A DNA stretch of 64,000 nucleotides. It comes from Myxococcales bacterium (GTDB taxonomy: Bacteria > Myxococcota_A > Polyangia > Haliangiales > Haliangiaceae). Below, in pieces: positions 41,001 through 49,913 of the stretch (its first letter is position 1; every line of letters begins with the position of its first letter). The translations under genes and the position numbers were made by a program. The DNA is taken from positions 155,958-219,957 of the forward strand of contig JADJJK010000008.1 in assembly GCA_016706545.1 (NCBI GenBank). The letters are read 5' to 3'. The notes beneath the pieces are model-generated. The model was not told where the DNA came from. It worked only from the letters and a program-made list of their open reading frames with translations, and did not search any database.

Positions 41001-41223
41001 CGCGCAGCACCAGCGCCAGGTGAGTGGCGGCCGCGCTCGGCGCCTTGGCGCTCGCCTTGGCCTTGCTGCTGACCACGCCGCCCGCGGTCTCCACCAGCGC
41101 GCGCAGCCCCTCCACATCGTCCTTGTTGAAGGACTGATCATCCAGGGCATTCCACCCCTTCATCCCCAGCCCAAGGACCTTGCTCATCACCGACAACCCC
41201 GTTGCCACGGTCACTGGATCCAC
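38061..41223 (-). CDS. NACHT ATPase with C-terminal pentapeptide repeats (NLR-like), frameshifted near 40485
   Basis: Start GTG 41223, five bases after AGGAGGT. The first 245 or so residues form a helical domain I do not recognise. Near 40485 one T too many separates GLPF from SLEAMYVEPSAV in another frame; joined, they give a continuous protein of about 1,053 residues. The NACHT domain has Walker A ADFGHGKSLS, Walker B FLVLLDGLDEV and sensor FIVLSRPG, then winged-helix-like helices (YEHFFRQLARGK) and a FGHKSFREFLVGYYW motif. About 42 A(D/N)LxX pentapeptide repeats close the protein. The build of N-terminal effector-like domain, NACHT and C-terminal sensor repeats is that of bacterial NLR-type immune proteins. 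That role is inferred; a general signalling ATPase is the alternative. Confidence 0.85.
38230..38840 (-). repeat. 15-bp-period coding repeat (pentapeptide repeats)
   Basis: About 40 near-identical 15-base units such as ttggaggttggcgtg on the + strand encode the pentapeptide solenoid (ADLQN, ANLQY, ANLSG types). Blocks of 60-75 bases (around 38550-38660) are nearly identical, pointing to recent internal duplication. Confidence 0.9.
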
Positions 41224-41383
41224 GCCAGACCTCCTCGCACGATGTGCGGCGCTCATTCTGCCGCGGAGCGGCGCCCGTGACCAGCGCCGCCCCCACGCGC
41301 TGGATGCCGACCGGGCCTCCAGCGGCGTCCCCTACGGCCGGTCGCGCCTCGAGCCCGCGCCCCGAGCCAGCCTTCCGGAACGC

Positions 41384-41417
41384 AAAAACGAGGGACACCC
41401 AGCGGGCATCCCTCGTT
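41384..41417 (-). terminator. Rho-independent terminator of the exported-protein operon
   Basis: On the - strand a perfect 9-bp stem, AACGAGGGA pairing with TCCCTCGTT (41417-41409 and 41395-41387), has a GC-rich 13-base loop that can pair further (CCC/GGG). It is followed at once by a run of five T (complement of 41384-41388). It lies 53 bases beyond the operon's last stop (41470). Confidence 0.82.
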
Positions 41418-41469
41418 CTCACACTCATTCACTCACTCGTTCGCGCGCCGCGTGGCGGCGAGGTAGTGA

Positions 41470-42871
41470 TTAGCTGATGAGCGGACGGTAGTGAATCATC
41501 AGGTCATCCATCGGCCCACCGAGGTAGGTCTCAGCCGCGCGCTTGTCGCGGTTGGTGAGCGAGTACGCGATGCCGCCCATGGCAGCGCGCAAGCCGAGGT
41601 TGGCGTTGTACGCGATGTTCTGGCCTGCAGCGTTGAGGACCGTGGGGCCGCCGGCCTGGGTGACGTTGCCGTGCCAGCCCGACTTGATGTCGCCACCGCT
41701 GTAGGTGAAGATGATGCTGGGTTGCCGGGCGTCCCGTCGCCCCAGCCACCTTGGTTGAACGGCGCCTTGCTAGGTGTCGCCGCTGCCTGCGATCACCAGG
41801 TTGCGCGACAGCGGAGCGCCGCACACCGGGTCGATCACGGTGTCAGCCTTCTCGATGAAGGACTTGACGATCTGGCGGATGACGGAGCTCCGCGCGAGCG
41901 CCAGCGATGCCGCTGTCGAAGAAGCCGTGCGGATCGTTGGTGAAGCCGCGGAACGCGATGGTGTGGGTCAGGCCGAGCTGCATCGCCTTGAGGGCGAAGA
42001 TCAGGGCCTGGGCATACCGGGTCGCGCCGTTGGACAGGGTGGAGGTCCCTGCGAACTGCAGGATCTCCGCGGCGGTGACCTGGAGCTGCGCCGCCAGGTT
42101 CTTGCCGACGAAGCGGGCCGCGCCCTTGATGGTGTCGACGCCCTGGACTGGGTTCTTGGCGACCTTGTTGAGGGCGACGAGGACGTCCTGGTGCTGCGCG
42201 TACAGGTCGGCGTTGCCGCTGATGGAGAGCAGGCCGTTGGCACGCGAGGCGAGGCTGTCAAACAGGGCGGTGGCGGCGGCCACGTTCCCTGCGGTGGCGA
42301 ACGGCACCGACGACGGGCCCGGGTTCACGCCGATGGCGAGCGCGGGCACGATGAACGGCAGCGACTGGACCTGCAGCTCGGCCGCGAAGGCCGGGATGCT
42401 CTTGCCGTTGATGCCGAAGGTCGTGGTTGTGACGTCGTCGTTGTGGGTGGTGTTGGTGCCACCAAAGAACGCCGCGGGGTACATCTCGGCGGTGCGAGAC
42501 TTCCACGGGTCATCGCCATACGTCCAGGCCGGGAAGTCCGTGCCGGCCATCGCCGAGCCCAGGTCGCCGGTGGTGGAGTCGCCGGCCCACGAGAAGGCCG
42601 GGTTGCGCGCAGACGCCACGCCCTGGATGGGCATGAAGAACTGCGTCATCATGGAGAGACCACCGCTGCCCTCAGCCATGAAGATGAAGTTCTTGGTGTT
42701 GCAGGTCGCGGCCGCGAGGGCGACGCCCTTGCCGGAGTGCTTCTCCAGGATCTCGTAGACCTTGGAGCGCGAGACGCCGAGGCCGGCGCCACACGCGAGC
42801 GTCCACTTGATGAGCGCACGGCGTGAAACCTCGCGCTGTTCGTCACGTCGGGTAAATGGAGACTTTGCCAT
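41470..42871 (-). pseudogene. Tat-exported protein, last gene of a four-gene operon, broken by three frameshifts
   Basis: Start ATG 42871 follows GAGGAGG. The N-terminus carries a twin-arginine-like signal (SRRALIKWTLACGAGLG). The frame is clean to FRGFTNDPHGFFDSGIA. An extra base near 41893 then moves it to ALARSSVIRQIVKSFIEKAD, another near 41775 to SKAPFNQGGWGDGTPGNP, and a missing base near 41727 to SIIFTYSGGDIKSGWHGN. The protein ends MIHYRPLIS at 41470. Joined, it has about 466 residues. The layout (Tat signal, partner of heme-motif proteins) recalls DUF1501/DUF1552-type proteins paired with planctomycete-type cytochromes, but the match is by context. The broken C-terminus is real decay or sequencing error. 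Confidence 0.7.
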
Positions 42872-42883
42872 GGTGATTCCTCC

Positions 42884-43573
42884 TCACTCGCAGATGTGGG
42901 TCGCGGCGAGCATCACGGCAACTGCCAGGCGCTGGCCAAGGGCTTGGTCGTTGGCGCCGGCGGCGTTCTTGGCGCCAGCGATGGTCTTGTCGCAGATGTC
43001 CAGCTCCGCAGGCGCCACCGGGGCGCCGGCGAGGCAGGTGAACGCCTGCGCGTTGCAGCGGGTCCCACCAGCGTCGAACAGCGGGGGCGCCACGCCACCG
43101 ACCTTGCAGGCTTCGATGTTGGCGAAGCCGGCGATGATCTCGGTGGAGGCCGAAGCGAAGATGTCCATCAGGCGCGACGCACCCGAGGTGGTGGCGGCGA
43201 GGTTCTCACGGACGCGCGCGCCGTAGTTCGGAGCGCCCATCGGGCCGGCGCCGCTGGTGAACAGCGACCCTGCGCTGTTGGCAGCGCCCGGCAGGGCCAC
43301 GCCGCGCGAGCGGAGTAGGTTGCCCGTGGTGGTGTAGCGCATCTTGGCGCAGAAGTGGATGCGCGAGGTGAAGCGGGCCGGGCCCTGCGCCTGCTGCTCC
43401 GCCAGGATCTCGAACGGCGACTTGCCGTCGTTCTCGTGGTCGAAGGTGTTGTCTTCGCTGCCCGAGGTGTCATTGGGGCCGGGCTCGATGCCCGGATCTT
43501 CCTCGATGTCGCTCGAGCACGCAGAGGCACTGGCGACCAAGACCAAAAAAAGGCTCTTTGTAATGCGGGTCAT
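42884..43573 (-). CDS. Lipoprotein of the exported-protein operon, unknown function
   Basis: 229 residues; ATG preceded by AGGAGG. The signal peptide ends in a lipobox-like LVASASAC (Cys19), followed by an acidic, disordered stretch (SDIEEDPGIEPGPNDTSG). The folded part begins near QGPARFTSRIHFCAKMRYTT and contains five further Cys that could form disulfides. I do not recognise a family. It lies 12 bases from both neighbours, so it belongs to the same transcript as the heme-motif protein upstream and the Tat-exported protein downstream. Confidence 0.8.
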   Translation of the reverse strand: MTRITKSLFLVLVASASACSSDIEEDPGIEPGPNDTSGSEDNTFDHENDGKSPFEILAEQQAQGPARFTSRIHFCAKMRYTTTGNLLRSRGVALPGAANSAGSLFTSGAGPMGAPNYGARVRENLAATTSGASRLMDIFASASTEIIAGFANIEACKVGGVAPPLFDAGGTRCNAQAFTCLAGAPVAPAELDICDKTIAGAKNAAGANDQALGQRLAVAVMLAATHICE

Positions 43574-43585
43574 GGGGATGCCTCC

Positions 43586-44761
43586 TTAGAACTTCACGAA
43601 GTCATCCGAGGTGAACACACCGCGGATGAGGTCCTTGATCTTGAAACCGCTGGCGACAAACGCCTCGGTCTGCGTCTGGATGACCGTGTCCGGCACCAGC
43701 GTCAGCGCGGTCGTGATTTCTTCCTTGCCCTGCGCCCAGTTGACGAAGCGCTTGACGGCGCAGCGAGCAACTTCCGGGTCAGCGGCCATGGCGGTGCCGA
43801 GCGACGGCAGGTCCGGCGTGGCCTGGCCAAGGCGGTAGGCGAAGGGCTCGCCGGCCGGCAAGAAGTCGGTGGCGCGGGCGAGGTCGTTGGCGCCAAGCGG
43901 CGTCTTGACCGCGATCGCGGCCGTCATCTGGCCGGTCTCGTTGAAGTTGGCGAACAGCGGCGCGATGTGGTTCATCACGTTGTGGCAGCCCATGCACACC
44001 ACCGACTGGACGTCGTGGAAGTCCACGCGACCGCCGTTGGTCTTGCCGGCCACCGACAGCCACGGGAACTTGCCGGTGTAGAGCTTGCCGCCGTAGGTCT
44101 CCGGGGTCTCGGACAGATCCGCGGGGAACTTCTGGCAGTTGAACGTGCGCTGCACCCAGTCGACGCGACGGAACGCGAAGTTCGAGGTGAAGTGCGCGTT
44201 CATGCCCGGGTTGGTGAGCACGCCAGCGTGAGTGGTCACGTTGTTGGCGCAGTTGGCCGCCGTGAACGTGTTGGTCGCCGCGCTGAACGTGGGGCACGTG
44301 CCGGTGGTGGCCGTCAGCAGCTTCATGTAGCTGTCGTTGGCGACCGCGAGCGAGGCCGCGAACGCCGGCGCCGTCTCCAGGTCCACCGTGTTCACCGTGC
44401 CGCCCATGCGGAACAGGTCGCGGAAGTACACCATCATCTGGCGCGAGAACCGCGGGTCAGCCAGGAAGGAGTCGACCAGGCCTTCGTACGCGGCCTTCTT
44501 GCCGGCGTCGTCAGCGGCGTTCGCCACCAGGTTGATCTGCGTCATCGTCGGCAGCTCACCGATGAGCCGCAGAGAGGCGATGCGCAGGGCTGCGTTGTAG
44601 TCCGGCTTGCGGGCGTCGAGCTTCTTGTTCCACTCGTCGGCCGGGTTGGTCGGGTCGTCCGGATCGGTGTTGTTGTCACCGGGACCGTCGACGCCGGGGT
44701 CACAAGCAGGGGCCACGACGCTCGCCGTAGCCACAAGGAGGAATGCTGAGATCCTCTTCAT
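43586..44761 (-). CDS. Lipoprotein with one CxxCH motif, DUF1549/DUF1592-like
   Basis: 391 residues; AAGGAG lies upstream of the ATG. The lipobox is VVAPAC (Cys20), followed by a Pro/Asp-rich spacer. The helical body (LRLIGELPTMTQINLVANAA, VDSFLADPRFSRQMMVYFRD) resembles the PSCyt2/DUF1549 and DUF1592 proteins of Planctomycetes and Myxococcota, where a first-residue loop ELPT is followed by a fixed FLADPRFS motif. A CMGCHNVMNH motif (CxxCH) near residue 255 could bind heme c. It probably works at the outer face of the inner membrane or on the surface with the adjacent two-CxxCH lipoprotein. Confidence 0.8.
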   Translation of the reverse strand: MKRISAFLLVATASVVAPACDPGVDGPGDNNTDPDDPTNPADEWNKKLDARKPDYNAALRIASLRLIGELPTMTQINLVANAADDAGKKAAYEGLVDSFLADPRFSRQMMVYFRDLFRMGGTVNTVDLETAPAFAASLAVANDSYMKLLTATTGTCPTFSAATNTFTAANCANNVTTHAGVLTNPGMNAHFTSNFAFRRVDWVQRTFNCQKFPADLSETPETYGGKLYTGKFPWLSVAGKTNGGRVDFHDVQSVVCMGCHNVMNHIAPLFANFNETGQMTAAIAVKTPLGANDLARATDFLPAGEPFAYRLGQATPDLPSLGTAMAADPEVARCAVKRFVNWAQGKEEITTALTLVPDTVIQTQTEAFVASGFKIKDLIRGVFTSDDFVKF

Positions 44762-44813
44762 GGGGCTGACTCCTTCATAATCGTGTTGATATTGCGCATG
44801 GGTTCTCTTGGGG

Positions 44814-45998
44814 CTAAGGGGCAGTTTTCTCGGCGGTGAGCCACGTCGTAACCGCGGTTTCCCACGCGGTGGACGGATTGAGCTTGACGGGGTGGTTGCT
44901 GGCGCCCGGCTTGGGAGCGATGAAGATCGCCGTCGACGGGATGTTGTTGAGGTCGACCGCGTTGCGCTTGGCCTGCTGGCAGCTCGCGACGTCGTCGGCG
45001 GGGGTGATGGTCATGTTGCCCTTGGCGCCGGCGTTGTTGGCGGCCGCGCCGTGGCAGTTGTTGCAGCTCGCGGCCAGGATGGGCTTGACGTTGGCGACGT
45101 ACGAGGCGACCGCCTTGCACACGCTCGGGTCCACCGCGCCGCCCTCGGGCTTGTACTTGTCGATGACCTGGAACGAGATGGCCATCTCGTTGGGCGCGCC
45201 GGCGTCCGACAGCGCGCGCAGGTCGGTGAGCCCGGCGAACCCGCCGCCGATGGTGGCCGACATGTTCGCGGCCACGTTGGTCTTGATGGCGAAGAAGGCG
45301 TCACCGTCGATGGTCGGCGTGGTGTTGCCCGCGGTGTAGCCGAGGAACACGGGGCTCTCGACGTACGCGCCCTCGGCGCCGGCCTTCACCTTGAGGTTGG
45401 CGAGGTACGGGGAGTTCGACAGCGGCAGGACCTCGTAGAGGAACTCGACGTCGGCTTCGATGCCGGTCTTGTCCGGGCGGATGCCGCGCAGGGACACCGT
45501 GTTGACCTGGCAGGCCGCCCGCGCGCCCATGCACACCGTCGGCGTGAACTTGGCGGTCACGATGTACGAGGGGCCGTCGCCACCGACGGCATCGCCGCCC
45601 GCGCGCTGCTCGGCGCGCAGCCAGGCCAACATGACCTCGTAGTCGCTCTCGGTCTGGCCGTTGCGGGTCGCCAGCGCAAACTCCGGCCCCGAGTGCACGC
45701 CCTTGGTCAAGAGCCGGCTCTTGGCCGCGTCGATGAAGTTGATCATCCCGGGCTTGAACTCCTTGATGGTCTGGTAGACCTCCAGCGGAGCGTTGCCCTT
45801 GAGAAAGTCGGAGTTGGCGAGCGTTGTGTGGCAGCCGCCGCACTGCTCCATGGCGACCGTGTAGGCCTTGCCCACGAACAGGTCCCGGGCCTTGCGCTGG
45901 TTGACCGTGAGGCCGTCATCGGAGGGGTCAGAGATGAAACCCACGCACCCCACGAGCAGCGTCGCGACCGCGACCGCGCTCAGCGTCAGTCGGACCAT
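44814..45998 (-). CDS. Lipoprotein with two c-type heme motifs
   Basis: 394 residues from ATG 45998, chosen because it gives a compact lipoprotein signal (MVRLTLSAVAVATLLVGC); an upstream ATG at 46076 is possible and has AGGG before it. Two CxxCH motifs are present: QCGGCHT early and SCNNCHG late. A middle domain is beta-rich (YIVTAKFTPTVCMG, EADVEFLYEVLPLS). Architecture and position, first of the four-gene operon, suggest an exported di-heme protein. No cytochrome maturation genes are nearby. Confidence 0.8.
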   Translation of the reverse strand: MVRLTLSAVAVATLLVGCVGFISDPSDDGLTVNQRKARDLFVGKAYTVAMEQCGGCHTTLANSDFLKGNAPLEVYQTIKEFKPGMINFIDAAKSRLLTKGVHSGPEFALATRNGQTESDYEVMLAWLRAEQRAGGDAVGGDGPSYIVTAKFTPTVCMGARAACQVNTVSLRGIRPDKTGIEADVEFLYEVLPLSNSPYLANLKVKAGAEGAYVESPVFLGYTAGNTTPTIDGDAFFAIKTNVAANMSATIGGGFAGLTDLRALSDAGAPNEMAISFQVIDKYKPEGGAVDPSVCKAVASYVANVKPILAASCNNCHGAAANNAGAKGNMTITPADDVASCQQAKRNAVDLNNIPSTAIFIAPKPGASNHPVKLNPSTAWETAVTTWLTAEKTAP

Positions 45999-46076
45999 GT
46001 CCAGATGCCGGATGAGGGTCTCAAGCATCGACCGGCGGGACCGGCTTGCGCTGCGAACCATCAATTGTGACGCCAT

Positions 46077-46637
46077 GCCGGGACCCTATCGCAATGACCG
46101 TGCCCAGCCTGAGGTGATCCCGGATCGCCGCCAAGTCCTTGAAATGCAGCGGGGCGAGACTGGCCCCAGCCCTGGGGGTTGAGGGAAGGAATCCCAGTGG
46201 GGTCGAGTGTTCCCTGATCGTAACCGTCTGAAATCAAATGACGTCGAAGGAGCAAGCGCGACACCGGAACGCCGTGCGTGGTTGCGATCTTTTTTCGCAG
46301 ATCTCGAAACTAACGTGCTGCGTCAATTCTGAGGTTCTCTTTCGTGGCTCTTATATTGCTGAATTCATGAAATATTTTCGGGGAGTGCCAGCGCGCCGCT
46401 TTCCGCAGCCTGGGGAGTAAGGGTGTCGACCAGGGTCTACAATCCGACGGATTGGAGGCTGGGGGCCAACCCCCCAGGCGAATCGGCAGGAATGCGCACT
46501 ATATTGCGCTCTGTTGAGCGCGTGGTGGCTGGATCGCTATTCAGGCGAATGGGTGGCCGCAAAGCCAGGCGCGCCCGCCACTGCCCAATGCAGGCAACCG
46601 AGGTCTCCCAGATGGCTCTCCGTGTTGGAGAGCTGTC
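46077..46637. other. 561-bp intergenic stretch, partly AT-rich, no convincing gene
   Basis: It separates the di-heme operon (promoter expected near 46080-46200, - strand) from the end of the peptide-export operon. The part 46280-46400 is notably AT-richer than the rest of the window. A 60-codon frame at 46238-46420 (+) lacks a ribosome site and a recognisable product. Confidence 0.6.
46615..46633 (-). terminator. Stem-loop just after the last permease stop
   Basis: A perfect 7-bp stem with a 5-base loop (gctctcc gtgtt ggagagc) begins five bases beyond the permease stop. No T-run follows on the - strand, so it is either a weak terminator or an mRNA 3'-end stabiliser. Confidence 0.5.
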
Positions 46638-47855
46638 TCAGGTCGCACGTGTTGCGATGGCAGGGGAGATCTTGGTGGCCCGCAGCGCAGGCCCCAGCAC
46701 CGCCAGTTGCCCCACCAGCCAAAGGAGGGCGGCGCCAATGGGCAGGACCGTACCGGGCAGGCGAGCCACCTGATAGGCCTTCATGAGCCACAGGTTGATC
46801 CCGTAGCTCAGCGCCATCCCAAGGACGATACCGATGGTCGCCAGGATGAAATTCTCTAGAAGGAAGTAGCGGAGGATATCGCCACGACTCGCGCCGAGCG
46901 CGCGCCGGATCCCAATCTGCCGTGTGCGCTGCTGGACCCAGAAGCTCGCCAGCCCAACGATGCCCATGGCAGTGACGACCAGCAACGCGATGGACACGCC
47001 GGTGAGCAGGAGTGCCAGTGAGCGATCCTGCGAGAAGTACTCTCGGCGGATCTCGGCGAACGGCTTGCGCCCCATGATGACGCGACCACGATCGATCCGG
47101 TTGAGGGTGGTATCCACCGAGGTCAGGACTTGCGATGCTTGCTTGGCATCGGCGCGCAGGACGTAGTTGCCAGTCACCGTGTAGGGCGCCAGCAGCGGCA
47201 GCACGATCGCATAGGCCGCGTTCTCTCGACCTGTACCTTCATTGGGTCGCGCAAGGTGCTCGATGACGCCCACGACCGTTTGCGGGTTTTTTCCCAGGAC
47301 GTAGAGCGGCTGTCCGATGGGGGGCTTGTCCGGAAACAGGCGGTTCGCCAGGCCTCGGGTGATGATGACCGCTGGGGCTTGTGCCTTCTTGGACTGGACG
47401 TCATCCAGGGTGACGTACTCTTCGGGTGCGAAATCGCGGCCAGCGGTGACCTGCAGGCCCATGACCTCGAGCAGGTCCTGACTCCCGAAGTACATGGCGC
47501 TGTTGACCGTGTTTGGATCGTCGGGGATGGTCGAGATCGACGTGTTCCACGACGAGTTGCCAAACGGCACCATGTTGGAGGTGGCCACGTGCCTGACCCC
47601 GGGGATGGAGCGCAGCGCGCTCAGATCGACCTCGGTGGCGGCAGCGGCGTCCGGCTTCTCGCCGATGCCGGTGAGCTGGACGACGATCAGCTCGTCTTCG
47701 ACGACCCCGCTGGAGTTGTTCATGCGCGAGAGTCGTTCCTGCACGAGGAAGACCGTGTTTGACACGATCGCGCAGGTCACGGCGATCTCGAGCACGATCA
47801 ACGCGGACGCTGTTCGGTGACGCCGCAGGGTCGAGAGAATTGGGTGTAGGTGCAT
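46638..47855 (-). CDS. MacB/FtsX-type ABC permease (second of two)
   Basis: 405 residues. One N-terminal helix (SALIVLEIAVTCAIVSNTVF) is followed by a large periplasmic core (MacB_PCD-like, residues about 45-270, with FGSQDLLEVMGLQVTAGRDF and GLANRLFPDKPPIGQPLYV). Three C-terminal helices form the FtsX domain (ALLLTGVSIALLVVTAMGIV, VQQRTRQIGIRRALGASRGD). No ATPase domain is fused. It starts 21 bases after the first permease and ends the operon that begins with the Asn-rich peptide. Together with the other permease it probably forms a heterodimeric exporter of the MacB mechanotransmission type. Confidence 0.9.
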   Translation of the reverse strand: MHLHPILSTLRRHRTASALIVLEIAVTCAIVSNTVFLVQERLSRMNNSSGVVEDELIVVQLTGIGEKPDAAAATEVDLSALRSIPGVRHVATSNMVPFGNSSWNTSISTIPDDPNTVNSAMYFGSQDLLEVMGLQVTAGRDFAPEEYVTLDDVQSKKAQAPAVIITRGLANRLFPDKPPIGQPLYVLGKNPQTVVGVIEHLARPNEGTGRENAAYAIVLPLLAPYTVTGNYVLRADAKQASQVLTSVDTTLNRIDRGRVIMGRKPFAEIRREYFSQDRSLALLLTGVSIALLVVTAMGIVGLASFWVQQRTRQIGIRRALGASRGDILRYFLLENFILATIGIVLGMALSYGINLWLMKAYQVARLPGTVLPIGAALLWLVGQLAVLGPALRATKISPAIATRAT

Positions 47856-47876
47856 GGAGATCCCTGGAAGGCCGCG

Positions 47877-49175
47877 CTACGGCGACTTGAGCTGGATCGA
47901 CGGCGATACCTGGCAGCCTCGCCAGGCCGGGAACACGCCCGCGAGGATGCTGGAGACTACGGCCAGCGCGATCGTGATCCCCAACATGGGCAGATCGAGC
48001 CGAGCAAGCGCGGCGTATGTGGTGGGCTGGCTGCGGATCATTCCCAGGCCTATCCAGGTGAAGAGCAGCCCCACCAGTCCGCCAGCGAGGCCAACCACCG
48101 CGGCCTCGATGAGCAGCTGCGTGAAGATCTCGCGCTTGGATGCGCCCAGCGCTCGTCGGACTCCCACCTCCGATGCGCGACGCAGGAACTTGGTGAGCAA
48201 GAGCCCGATGGTGTTGATGAGACAGACGATGAGGAACCCCAGGGCGATCCAGGTCTGCAGCCGCACATCCGAGGGGACCACCTGCTTGAAGGCCAGCCAG
48301 TCCACCACGCTGCGCAGGCGGATCGTCGGCTCGCGCTCGAACCGCCCGGCGCGTCGCTGATCCTGCGAGTAGCTTGTCAGAAAGTCTTGATAGTTAGCGA
48401 CTGCGCTCATGCTTCCAAGCTCGACCCAGAGTTGCACCCAGGTGCAGGGCGCGCCCAGCGCCTCGGGCTCCGGGGCGTTCTCCCAACAGTCCGTCGTCCC
48501 GCTGCGGGACAGCTTGAGTTCGCGAGAGGTCGAGAACGGCGCGAACAGTTGTTCGCCGGTCCCATAGACGGTGGTGTTGAGGTCATAGAAGTGAGGGTTG
48601 ACGCGCCAGGTGTCCAGCACCCCGACGATCCTCATCTCCGTGCCATCCACCCGCAACGACCTCCCGATGATCTCGATCGTGCCAAACAGCTTCTCCGCCA
48701 GCTCCCGGGTGATCACGACGACGCGCGCCGCTCGCTCGTCGTCTACGGCGGTCCACGGGGTGCCGGCGGCGAACGGGGCCCCGAACATCACGAAGAAGTC
48801 AGCCGTGGTCCAGCGCGCGTCGGCGAAGAACGGCGCGAGGTCAGCGCGCGTCGGTTCGATGGCAGCGTTGCCGCCGCTCATCATCACTTGCCGCTCGGCC
48901 TTGGCGGCTCGTATCAAGGCCTCGGCGTCGGTGCGGGTGAGTTGCTCGGGCGGCTCCGTGCTCGGCATGGACCGCGATGCCGGCCGGGGATCGAGCTGGA
49001 CATTGAACAGCCGGTGGCTCTTCCCGGGCACCGGATCTGCGGACAGCGTGCGCAACACCGTGAGCGTGGTCATGCTGGCGCCCACGCCAAACGCGATCGC
49101 CAGGACCATGAGCGCGGTGATCACACGGTTGCGACCGAGGCTTCGCAACGCGAGGTGGAGGTAGTACGCGAACAT
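47877..49175 (-). CDS. MacB/FtsX-type ABC permease (first of two)
   Basis: 432 residues from ATG 49175 (MFAYYLHLALRSLGRNRV), seven bases after the ATPase stop. It has the same plan as its partner: helix 1 (TALMVLAIAFGVGASMTTLT), a periplasmic core of about 230 residues and three C-terminal helices with VGVRRALGASKREIFTQ. The periplasmic domain differs from that of the partner (for example LFAPFSTSRELKLSRSG and a Cys pair), so the two are diverged duplicates, consistent with a heterodimer. Confidence 0.9.
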   Translation of the reverse strand: MFAYYLHLALRSLGRNRVITALMVLAIAFGVGASMTTLTVLRTLSADPVPGKSHRLFNVQLDPRPASRSMPSTEPPEQLTRTDAEALIRAAKAERQVMMSGGNAAIEPTRADLAPFFADARWTTADFFVMFGAPFAAGTPWTAVDDERAARVVVITRELAEKLFGTIEIIGRSLRVDGTEMRIVGVLDTWRVNPHFYDLNTTVYGTGEQLFAPFSTSRELKLSRSGTTDCWENAPEPEALGAPCTWVQLWVELGSMSAVANYQDFLTSYSQDQRRAGRFEREPTIRLRSVVDWLAFKQVVPSDVRLQTWIALGFLIVCLINTIGLLLTKFLRRASEVGVRRALGASKREIFTQLLIEAAVVGLAGGLVGLLFTWIGLGMIRSQPTTYAALARLDLPMLGITIALAVVSSILAGVFPAWRGCQVSPSIQLKSP

Positions 49176-49182
49176 GGTGGCC

Positions 49183-49887
49183 TCAGGATGCCGTGGTGGT
49201 TGCGCCAGCCGCGGGCTTGCGTTCGACGTCCGCGGCGACGCCATCGACGATGTGGACGTTGCGAGGGGCGCGCGACGCGATCGCGGGGTCATGGGTCACG
49301 ATCACGAGCACCGTGCCTTGCGAGTTGAGCTCTTCGAGCAGGTTCATGACCTCGCGCGCCATCTCGGAGTCCAGGTTGCCGGTTGGCTCATCGGCGAGCA
49401 GCAGCTTGGGATCCCCGGCGATCGCGCGCGCGATCGCCACGCGCTGTTGCTGACCGCCGGACAGCTCCGCTGGAAAGTGACGCATGCGCTTGGCGAGCCC
49501 CACTCGGTCCAGCGCAGCCTCGATGCGCTTGCGGCGATCGCCGCTGGTCATCCCACGGTAGCGTAGCGGGACATCCACGTTGTCGAACAGGTTCAGGTCA
49601 GGGATCAGGTTGAAGCCCTGAAACACAAAGCCGATCTTCTCGTTGCGCAGACGCGAGCGAGCGCGATCGTCGAGGTTGGCCACGTTGACGCCATCGAGCA
49701 TGTACGTGCCGCTGCTGAACTCCTCGAGGAGCCCGGCGATATTGAGAAACGTGGTCTTGCCGGAGCCTGACGGGCCGGTGATCGCGACGAACTGGCCCTC
49801 ATCTACCTCGAGCGAGAGCGCGCGCAGCGCGCGCGTCTCGACGGTCGCGGTGCGAAAGACCTTGGACACTTCCTTCATCTGCAGCAT
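49183..49887 (-). CDS. ABC transporter ATPase (MacB/LolD type)
   Basis: 234 residues; AGGAG seven bases before the ATG. All motifs are present: Walker A GPSGSGKTT, Q-loop FVFQGFNLIPDL, signature LSGGQQQRVAIARAI, Walker B LLLADEPTGNLD and H-loop VTHDP. It energises the two FtsX-type permeases encoded directly downstream. It lies 26 bases after the adaptor gene. Confidence 0.95.
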   Translation of the reverse strand: MLQMKEVSKVFRTATVETRALRALSLEVDEGQFVAITGPSGSGKTTFLNIAGLLEEFSSGTYMLDGVNVANLDDRARSRLRNEKIGFVFQGFNLIPDLNLFDNVDVPLRYRGMTSGDRRKRIEAALDRVGLAKRMRHFPAELSGGQQQRVAIARAIAGDPKLLLADEPTGNLDSEMAREVMNLLEELNSQGTVLVIVTHDPAIASRAPRNVHIVDGVAADVERKPAAGATTTAS

Positions 49888-49913
49888 GTCGTGCTCCTGT
49901 CACCCGTCATCGA

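Noticed and set aside
46238..46420. 60-codon + strand frame in an AT-rich intergenic stretch
   Set aside because: No ribosome site, no recognisable product; not enough to call a gene.
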